From contig NC_081552.1 in the NCBI RefSeq assembly GCF_963082655.1, positions 127,567,494 through 127,631,493 on the forward strand: a stretch of 64,000 bases of DNA, given 5' to 3'. This document shows, piece by piece, positions 56,431-64,000 of the stretch. The position numbers were made by a program, and so were the translations under genes. This stretch comes from Stomoxys calcitrans. Taxonomy: Eukaryota; Arthropoda; Insecta; Diptera; Muscidae. Within the stretch, counting starts at the first letter, position 1. Each line of letters opens with the position of its first letter. The notes below the pieces were generated by a model. That model had not been told where the DNA came from. It did not search any database and saw only the letters and a program-made list of their open reading frames with translations.

Positions 56431-57316
56431 AACAAGTAAAAGCGTGCTAAGTTCGGCCGGGCCGAACCTTATATACCCTCCACCATGGATCGAATTTGTC
56501 CAGTTCTTTTCGCGGCATCTCTTCTTAGGCAAAAAAAAGGATATAAGAAACGATTTGCTCTGCTATTAGAGCGATATTAAGATATGGTCCGGTTTGGACC
56601 ACAATTAAATTATATGTTGGAGACCTGTGTAAAATGTCAGCCAATTCGAATAAGAATTGAGCTCTTTGTGGGCTCAAGAAGTAAAATAGAGAGATCGATT
56701 TATATGGGAGCTATATCGGGATATAGACCGATTCAGAACATAATAAACACGTATGTTAATGGCCATGAGAGAATCCGTCGTACAAAATTTCAGACAAATC
56801 GGATAAGAATTGCGCACTCTAGAGGCTTAAGAAGTCAAGACCCAAGATCGGTTTATATGCCAGCTATATCAGGTTATGGACCGATTTGAACCATACTTGG
56901 CACAGTTGTTGGATGTCATAACAAAACACGTCGTGCAAAATTTCATTCCAATCGGATAAAAATTGCGCACTCTAGAGGCTCAAGAAGTCAAGACCCAAGA
57001 TCGGTTTATATGGCAGCTATATCAAAACATGGACCGATATGGCCCATTTACAATACCAACCGACCTACACTAATAAGAAGTATTTGTGCAAAATTTCAAG
57101 CGGCTAGCTTTACTCCTTCGGAAGTTAGCGTGCGTTCGACAGACAGACGGACGGACGGGCGGACGGACAGACGGACGGACATGGCTAGATCGACATAAAA
57201 TTTCACGACGATCAAGAATATATATACTTTATGGGGTCTCAGACGAATATTTCGAGTAGTTACAATCAGAATGACGAAATTAGTATACCCCCCATCTTAT
57301 GGTGGAGGGTATAAAA
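56431..57316 (+). mobile_element. DINE-1-like element, subfamily 1, complete
   Basis: Start AACAAGTAAAAGCGTGCTAAG, then palindrome GTTCGGCCGGGCCGAAC and TATATACCCTCCACCATGGA. Then a unique head, three satellite units, CAGACAGACGGACGGACGGGCGG (57138-57180 region), AAGAATATATATACTTTATG and the end ATGGTGGAGGGTATAAAAA. TATACCCTCCACCAT and ATGGTGGAGGGTATA are the subterminal inverted repeats. Read in the opposite direction the palindrome lies about 20 bases from the 3' end, as the terminal hairpin of Helitron/Helentron elements does. Confidence 0.9.
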
Positions 57317-57580
57317 ATACCCAAAATCCCCACACTGGAGAAAGATGTTTGCAAAATTGGCATTTTTAAGTAAAATGTCCGTAGAGACCTCAATCCTTGG
57401 ATGGCGCAAACATTTTTTGCTTGCAATTAGATTTCACTTGTTGCAATGAAAATATGTTATAAAGTTTGGGGTCTGAGCTTTGCGTTTTAAGAAATCGAAG
57501 GGGTTTTCCAGTTTTTTGATTTGTTAAAAAATGCCAATATTGTACTTCACAGATATCCTATTAGAGTTAACACAATGTAT

Positions 57581-59060
57581 AACAAGTAAGAGCGTGCTAA
57601 GTTCGGCCGGGCCGAATCTTATATACCCTCCACCATTGATCGCATTTGTCGAGTTCTATGCGCGGTATCTCTTTTTAGACAAATAATAATAATTGAATAA
57701 GAACTGTTATCCTATTGGAGCTATATCAAGTTATAGCCCGATTTGGACCATAATTGAATGCTGATTGACATTGTAGAAGTCATTGTGTAATATTTCAGTT
57801 CTTTCGGATAAAAATTGCGCCTTGTAAGGGCTCAAGAAGCAAAATCGGGAGATAGGTTTATATGGGAGCTGTATTAAGCTATTGATCGATTCAGACCATA
57901 CTAGACACGTATATTGAAGGTCATGAGAGAAGGCCTTGTACAAAATTTCAGCCAAATCGGATGAGAATTGCGCCCTCTAGATGTTCGAGAAGTCAAGATC
58001 CCAGATCGGTTTATATGGCAGCTATATCAGGTTCTATATCGATTTAGGCCACACTTAGCACAGTTATTGGAAGTCATAACAAAACACCTCATGCAAAATT
58101 TAAGCCAAATCGGATGAGAATTGCGCCATCACTTGGCTCAAGAAGTCAAGATCCAAGATCGGTTTATATGACAGCTATACCAGATTATGAACCGATTTGA
58201 ATCATACTTAGCATAGTTGTTGAAAGTAATACCAAAACACTACGTGCAAAATTTTAGTTAAATCGGACGATAATGGCGCCCTCTAGAGGCTCAAGAAGTC
58301 AAGACCCAAGATCGGTTTATATGACAGCTATACCAGATTATGAACCGATTTGAACCATACTTGGCAAAATTGTTGGATATCATAACAAAATGCGTCGTGC
58401 AAAATTTCATTCCAATCGGATAAGATTTGCGCCTTCTAGAGGTTCAATAAGTCAAGACCCAGATCGGTTTATATGGCAGCTATATCAGTTTATAGACCGA
58501 TTTATACCATACTTTGCACAATTGTTGGATATCATAACGAAATACGTCGTGCAAAATTTCATTCAAATCGGATAAGAATTGCGCACTCTAGAGGCTCAAG
58601 AAGTCAAGACCCAAGATCGGTTTATATGGCAGCTATATCAGGTTATGAACCGATTAGAACCATACTTGGCACAATTGTTGGATATCATAACAAAATACGT
58701 CGTGCAAAATTTCATTCAAATCGGATAAGAATTGCGCACTCTAGACGCTCAAGAAGTCAAGACCCAAGATCAGTTTATATGGCAGCTATATCAAAACATG
58801 GACCGACCTACACTAATAAGAAGTATTTGTGGAAAATTTCAAGCGGCTAGCTCTACTCCTTCGGAAGTTAGCGTGCTTTCGACAGACAGACGGACGGACG
58901 GACGGACGGACAGACGGACGGACATGGCTAGATCGACATAAAATTTCGCGACGATCAAGAATATATATACTTTATGGGGTCTCAGACGAATATTTCGAGT
59001 AGTTACAAACAGAATGACGAAATTAGTATACCCCCCATCCTATGGTGGAGGGTATAAAAA
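57581..59060 (+). mobile_element. DINE-1-like element, subfamily 1, longest copy
   Basis: Same ends as the copy at 56431 and the same direction, 264 bp downstream. It holds about seven satellite units of 140-160 bp. The GGAC/AGAC microsatellite is at 58879-58922. Long frames (58473-58850 and others) come from the repeat unit having a multiple-of-three length in places. Confidence 0.9.
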
Positions 59061-59954
59061 TTACGCTTGAAACGCATCTACATTAAGTCTTCCTTACAGT
59101 ACGGTAAGCAAAATTGATAGTATTGGGCCAAGTTTTCTGCATAGAGACCGAAGAATGAAATTACCTTTTTTTAAGAAAAAATGCCAAAAATTTACTTTTT
59201 CACATTTTTTTGATTTGATACTCGCATTACTTGTGACTGAAGAATCGGGCCTTAGCATATATTGCGACAAGAAAATAGTAAATTTTATTAGCTTTCTAAG
59301 TCAGTTGAAAAATTTGAAATCAGTTCAGAAATGCTTTCACAAGCAACAAAATTAGAGACCAGCCTCTCGAAAATTTAAAAAACAAATTGTAAGTCAAATT
59401 TCTTGAACACTATGAAAGATATCTCGAACATTTAGGCCTGGCTTTTTAAGCACTTTCCAGGAAAAAAATATGAAAATCGGACCATAAGTGCGTTTTTGAC
59501 AGCACGAACAAAACTTTGTAGGACTTACTTTGAAGGCCCACCAATGGGCCCCTGGGTCGTCTAGGGCCCAGAAAATTTGCATATAAACTGAATAACACCT
59601 CAGCTATAACCATGTGTAATGGAGATAACTCTATCCGTTCCAAAATTGCTAACTTTTTTTCTTTTCCCCATCCCACTGTGTGACGCAGGATTAAAAGGTT
59701 AGTTTGCTAGTACTTGACTGCTTGTGAGTCTGGTGTGCTACATGGCAATACGCGTATTCTAACAACTAAATCAACAAAAGAATTTGTTGAAAATCCACAA
59801 AATTTCAATTATTTTGTCCGTCAAGTCTCTACAAACCTACTTCAACAATTAACGTATTTAATTCAATGCTAAAAATCGCTGAGAACAACTGCTTCACATT
59901 CAAATTTGGCAGTTGGCTCTGCTTAGGGTAATGTTTTTCTGTGTACGTAAAACC
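59061..59954. other. No gene recognised
   Basis: AT-rich, unassigned. 59100-59400 vaguely resembles the spacer 57320-57580 (AGCAAAATTG..AT, GTAGAGACC). Opposing frames at 59394-59676 carry no domain. Confidence 0.4.
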
Positions 59955-60559
59955 TGTAACATTTAGAAGATATCAGTTTATTTACCGATTTAGACCATAC
60001 TTGGAACAATTGTTGGAAGTCATACCAAAACGACATATGCAAAATTTCCTTCATATTGGATAAGAATTGCGCCCTCTAGAAGCACAAGAAGTCTAATCGA
60101 GAGATCGGTTTATATGGCTGCTATATCAGGATATGAACTGATTTAGACCATACTTTCGTCCTATAGAAGCTCAAGTCTAATTGGGAGATCGATTTAAATG
60201 GTGGCCATGTCAGGCTATGGACTGATTTAGACCATACTGGATATTGGAGCAGTGGTTGGAAGTCATAATGAAACACGTCATGGAAAATTTCAGCCAAATC
60301 GGATAAGAATGCAAGCAACATCAAAACATGCACCGATTTGGTCCATTTACAATCCCAACCGACCCACACTAATAGGAAGTATATGTGCATAATTTCAAGC
60401 GCCTAGCTTTATCCTTCGAAAGTTAGCGTGCTTTCTGCAGCCGGATGGACGGACGGACATGGATAGATGGACTTAAAATGTCAGAACGATCAAGAGTATA
60501 TATACTTTATGGGGTCTTAGGCGCATATTTCGAGGTGTTACAAACAGAGTGACGAAATT
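59955..60559 (+). mobile_element. DINE-1-like element, subfamily 1, decayed 3' half
   Basis: Satellite units (GATCGGTTTATATGGCTGC, CAATTGTTGGAAGTCATACC) run to a reduced GGAC block (60447-60462), GAGTATATATACTTTATGGGG and ACAAACAGAGTGACGAAATT. The terminal TATACCCC block is replaced by a SINE body at 60560. Confidence 0.75.
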
Positions 60560-60723
60560 TCTCCCCAAAGAGATGTTGCACTGCGGCACGCCCTTCGGAT
60601 TCGGCTATAAAAAGGAGGACCCTTATCAATGTGTTTAACCTTAAATTGGACAGAACTCATTGATATGTGAGAAGTTCGCCCCTGTTCCTTAATGCAATGT
60701 TCATGGGCAAATTTGCATTATCT
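60560..60723 (+). repeat. tRNA-derived SINE, body and tail only
   Basis: TCTCCCCAAAGAGATGTTGC, GGCACGCCCTTCGGATTCGG, CTATAAAAAGGAGGACCC, ACTCATTGATATGTGAGAAG and AATGTTCATGGGCAAATTTGC match the copy at 1484-1752. The tRNA-like head is missing. Confidence 0.78.
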
Positions 60724-61159
60724 AATCATGTCTCGTTGTTATGACTTTCCTCTCAATTTTTACTGATGATCATTGGCAGATAATGTCAGCCTGCTACATT
60801 ACCCAATTTTTATTTATGGAGGCCTTTAAAGCCCTTTAACGAAAAATTTTTGAGAGAACTTGTCTTCTTTTTATTGCGTTTCGGCATTTCTAATACTATT
60901 GAGTTAATTGTTTGTGTTCTTTTGTAAAGAGTTAAATAATCCTTATGAGACTATTTTTTGAGAAAAGTTTTTGTGCGACCTTTTCAAATATCTCAAACGT
61001 AAGCTTGGGTATATATTTAACTATAGATTATGCCTTAAATTTAATTCCATATGTTTTTTTGTGATCGAAGGATAAACATACTCTGTAACTGCCGTTTCAT
61101 TGAAGTGTAATGCCTGTTACAAATAAAGCATTGGTTTAAAAAGTTATGAAATCGGAGCT

Positions 61160-61860
61160 CCACACACCAAAAACTGTGGAATTCAAAAGAAAAGTCTTTG
61201 GGAGTAGACTACGAATCTGTTTGGGGGATGTCCAATTCAAAAGGATATACAGGCTGATCAGTTCTAAGAAATCCGATATTATTATTTTGGACCAAGATAC
61301 TGGAGCCGCCTGCCCTCAAGGCCGATCTTAATTTTCAAAAATGCTTTGTATTGGAGATGGGTGCACCGACTTAAGTAACATTTCTAATAGCCCAAAATAC
61401 GAAACCCCCCTAATTCATGTTTATTACGATCAGAACTATATAAATAACTATATATATGTATTCAGAAGTAAAATACGAATCTTATAACAAATATTGCTCC
61501 CAAGTGTCAAGGAGATCGCTCCACACAAAGCTCGCCCCCCAAATTAGGGTGCCTACCGATGGGAAGGATACGGATGCCAAATGGAAGGTATTCCTGAGTA
61601 TCTGGGGCCAAACAAAAATGTTTGTTCATGACACAAATTTCGAGTAGACTACGAATCTGGTAGAAATATTTGGAACCAATTATCTGGGGCCGCCCTATTA
61701 CCTAAAAACATCAGAACATATAGGCCGATCGAGAAAACATGGGACTCAAATAAAAGGTTTTTCTATGTAGAGAAAAAATTTTATATTATTTTAATAACAA
61801 TTGCGCCCAATCTGAAAATGGTAAATGGCCCCAAATTGCTTTTTCATTATAATTAATTGC
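61160..61860 (-). repeat. Family A element, decayed (copy 9)
   Basis: It has AAGTCTTTGGGAGTAGACTACGA, CCTGCCCTCAAGG and GACTCAAATAAAAGG, all diverged reverse units. No terminal blocks. Confidence 0.55.
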
Positions 61861-62032
61861 ACAACTGTACTTTTTTTAATTTCTTTGAATAAGGCCAAAA
61901 GCTCCGCAGACGAAAAATATTCTCAAAAATCGGTCGATTTAAAAAAAAATTATTGTTATTTCTTTAATTATTTTTTTTTTTTTGAAAAAGGCAAAAAACG
62001 CCATAGACGAAAAATATTTTTAAAATCGCATG

Positions 62033-62697
62033 TTATACCCTCCACCATAAGATGGGGGGTATACTAATTTCGTCATTCTGTTTGTAACTACTCGAAATAT
62101 TTGTCTGAGACCCCATAAAGTATATATGTTCCTGATCGTCGCGACATTTTATGTCGATCTAGCTATATCCGTCCGTCTGTCCGTCCGTCCGTCTGTCCGT
62201 CCGTCCGTCCGTCCGTCCGTCTGTCCGTCCGTCCGTCCGTCCGTCTGTCCGTCCGTCCGTCCGTCTGTCCGTCCGTCCGTCCGTCTGTCTGTCGAAAGCG
62301 CGCTAACTTCCGAAGGAGTAAAGCTAGCCGCTTGAAATTTTGCACAAATACTTCTTATTAGTGTAGGTCGGTTGGTATTGTAAATGGGCCATATCGGTCC
62401 ATGTTTTGATATAGCTGCCATATAAACCGATCTTGGGTCTTGACTTCTTGAGCCTCTAGCGTGCGCAATTCTTATCCGATTGGAATGAAAGTTTGCACGA
62501 CACAGGTCTCCAACATATAATTTAATTGTGGCCTGAACCGGACCATATCTTGATATCGTTTTAATAGCAGAGCAACTCTTTTATTATATCCTCTTTAGCC
62601 TAAGAAGAGATGCCGGGAAAACAACTCGACAAATGCGATCCATGGTGGAGGGTATATAAGATTCGGCCCGGCCGAACTTAGCACGCTTTTACTTGTT
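62033..62697 (-). mobile_element. DINE-1-like element, subfamily 1, complete with long GTCY tract
   Basis: TTATACCCTCCACCATAAG, CCCCATAAAGTATATATG, the (GTCC/GTCT)n tract at 62168-62295 (about 125 bp), one satellite unit, CCATGGTGGAGGGTATATAAG, the palindrome TTCGGCCCGGCCGAACTT and the end AGCACGCTTTTACTTGTT. The tract gives the repetitive 'RPSV' and 'DGRT' frames on the two strands. Confidence 0.9.
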
Positions 62698-62714
62698 TTT
62701 TTTAATATTTTCGA

Positions 62715-63420
62715 AAAGGCACTCTTTACGACAGTAAAATGGCCATATGGTTGCCCATAACAACCAGAGCGGTAAGGTCACGAACAGTCTAAGAAGGAGA
62801 TTAATGCTTTCCCTGAGGATGGCATAATCCGCATCGTTTGGGTGCCGGGCCATAACGGAGTAAGAGGGAATGAAAGGGCAAACGATTTGGCAGTAAAGGC
62901 CAGAGGACTGCCGTCGGTGAACTTGGTTAACCCGGTTCAACGCAGTCCGATTTAACACTGTGGAACAGCGAAACAGTCGGTGGAACGGAAAAAATCCTAT
63001 GGGGGGATCGGATCGTGAGAGGACGAGGCTTTTACTGAAAGGAAGTAAGAAGGAGGTCAGTATCGCTTTTGGTGTCATAGTGGGACACATGGGACTACGA
63101 GCTCAATTATGCAAAATCTGTTTGATAGCATGTGTGGGGCATGTGGGAAGATGATGAGAAATCGAAGGATTTCCTATGTCATTGCCCGGCTTTGGCGGCT
63201 AACAGACTCCGGTACTTAGGTGGAGACACGATACCACACATGAACCAACTTAGGGGAGTGGTACGGAGTACTATAAAGGATTTTATTATTTTTTCGAATT
63301 TATTTTTTGATTTTTAGAGCGCACAACAAACCGATTACTGGCTTAGGTGTGTGTCTACAGTAGCATAGCGCGGATTATTATGTGCACCCTCTTTTCAATC
63401 TAAACTAACCTAACCCTAGG
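62715..63420 (+). pseudogene. LOA-like LINE 3' end with RNase H
   Basis: It closely matches the end of the copy at 45990-48578: IRIVWVPGHNGVRGNERANDLAVKARGLPS (62831-62915), LLLKGSKKEVSIAFGVIVGHMGLRAQLC (63029-63110), a Cys-rich tail MCGACGKM, and a 3' end CTAACCTAACCC (63403-63417). A 5' truncated insertion of a few hundred bases with frameshifts. Confidence 0.8.
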
Positions 63421-63429
63421 GTGTAGGGA

Positions 63430-63550
63430 AGCGCATCTGGCTAGCTAGTCTTATATAATAGTCAAAGAGTAGCGGTTTGTTTTTTATTATTCCGTATAGT
63501 CTCTAAAAAGGCTGAATCTGAAAGGCTGATTTTTCTGAAATTTGCATTGT
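63430..63550 (-). repeat. Family A terminus junction (copy 10)
   Basis: CTGGCTAGCTAGTCTTATATA again joins a family A 5' terminus (AGCTAG, reverse) to a 3' terminus (TCTTATATAATAG ... AGGCTGAATCTGAAAGGCTGATTTT). Only the ends are recognisable. Confidence 0.5.
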
Positions 63551-64000
63551 CTTGCCTTTCATTTTGGGTCAAACACATATTGACAACTTATTGTTTGTAT
63601 TAAATATTGATTTTCGATAATCCATGGTTGTATTTAATGTTTTTTTTTTTTTTTTGTTGCGTGAAGTATAGGCACCATGAAAGTAACGTAAGTAACCTTT
63701 TGGTGAATAAATGCTTGTGTTTTCTTTGAATATTGAAGACTGTATTAAACATGGTATTGATCAATAAAAACATTTTGGTATTGAAATTCTATTCAGCATT
63801 AAATCATGACATGTGATTGGTAAAAAAGTTATATGTTGAACAAATTTTTAATAGTCTGACTTTTTTCACAGCATTAACGATATGCTCCTGTTTCTACTAT
63901 AAGCAAAATACTCGTAATAGTGTGTTCTCTTTCACACACATGTAATGCAAACAAAAGTGCGAATGAGTCAAATATATGTGCGCATACAACACAAAATGCA
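63551..64000. other. No gene recognised
   Basis: AT-rich DNA up to the window edge with poly-T at 63642-63656. Nothing assigned. Confidence 0.5.

Noticed and set aside
58473..58850. 125-codon frame with repeated SVYMAAISGYEPI (also 36522-36860, 41591-42037, 56584-56889)
   Set aside because: It is translation of the ~150-bp satellite units of DINE-1-like elements. The frame is kept only where unit length is a multiple of three, and there is no start context or domain.
62126..62335. Open frames made of RPSV / DGRT repeats
   Set aside because: They are the six-frame reading of the GTCY microsatellite in a DINE-1-like element.

Overview
The window looks like euchromatic or intermediate DNA from a calyptrate, probably muscid, fly. 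The signs are AT-rich sequence, short GT-AG introns, a fly-type start context (AAAATGG), a DBH-like monooxygenase gene, and an extreme load of dipteran repeats. These include DINE-1/Helentron-like elements, LOA-like, jockey-like and other non-LTR retrotransposons, a Ty3/Gypsy element primed by tRNA-Lys, Tc1/mariner relics and a tRNA-derived SINE. The species was inferred from content alone. No tRNA, rRNA or CRISPR locus was recognised.

Layout. 1-2.6 kb (minus): five exons of a MOXD1-type copper monooxygenase (signal/anchor, DOMON, most of the Cu2 monooxygenase domains); the 3' end of the gene lies off the left edge. 2.6-4.5 kb: unassigned upstream DNA. 4.5-6.8 kb: a decayed LOA-like LINE with a duplicated YADD segment. 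7.8-8.4 kb: transposase relic. 8.5-11 kb: a satellite-bearing dispersed element (called family A here) followed by a DINE-1-like element. 11.15-21.6 kb: a LINE reverse transcriptase split by an 8.95-kb LTR retrotransposon at 12243-21188 (minus). That element has nearly identical 1.83-kb LTRs, a TCTG target duplication, a tRNA-Lys primer site, a gag with an N-terminal RING-H2 finger, and a pol joined to gag by an apparent -1 frameshift. 21.6-24 kb: transposase and LINE debris. 24-30 kb: mostly unassigned, with a miRNA-like hairpin (24195-24273), a SINE, a DINE-1-like copy and a ~450-bp fold-back. 30-36.8 kb: DINE-like, jockey-like, family A, MITE and LINE pieces. 36.8-38.7 kb and 42-44.4 kb: two islands with no recognisable repeat. 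44.5-63.5 kb: dense mosaics of family A, DINE-1-like and LOA-like copies, with a 597-bp tandem duplication inside one LOA-like copy and head-to-tail family A junctions.

How the parts relate: the only host gene supported is the monooxygenase. Everything else recognised is mobile or repeated DNA, and the nesting gives relative ages. LINE relics and family A are old, DINE-1-like copies lie inside or beside them, and the LTR retrotransposon is the youngest large insertion, with all catalytic motifs of pol visible. Boundaries of decayed repeats are approximate because they come from reading, not alignment.
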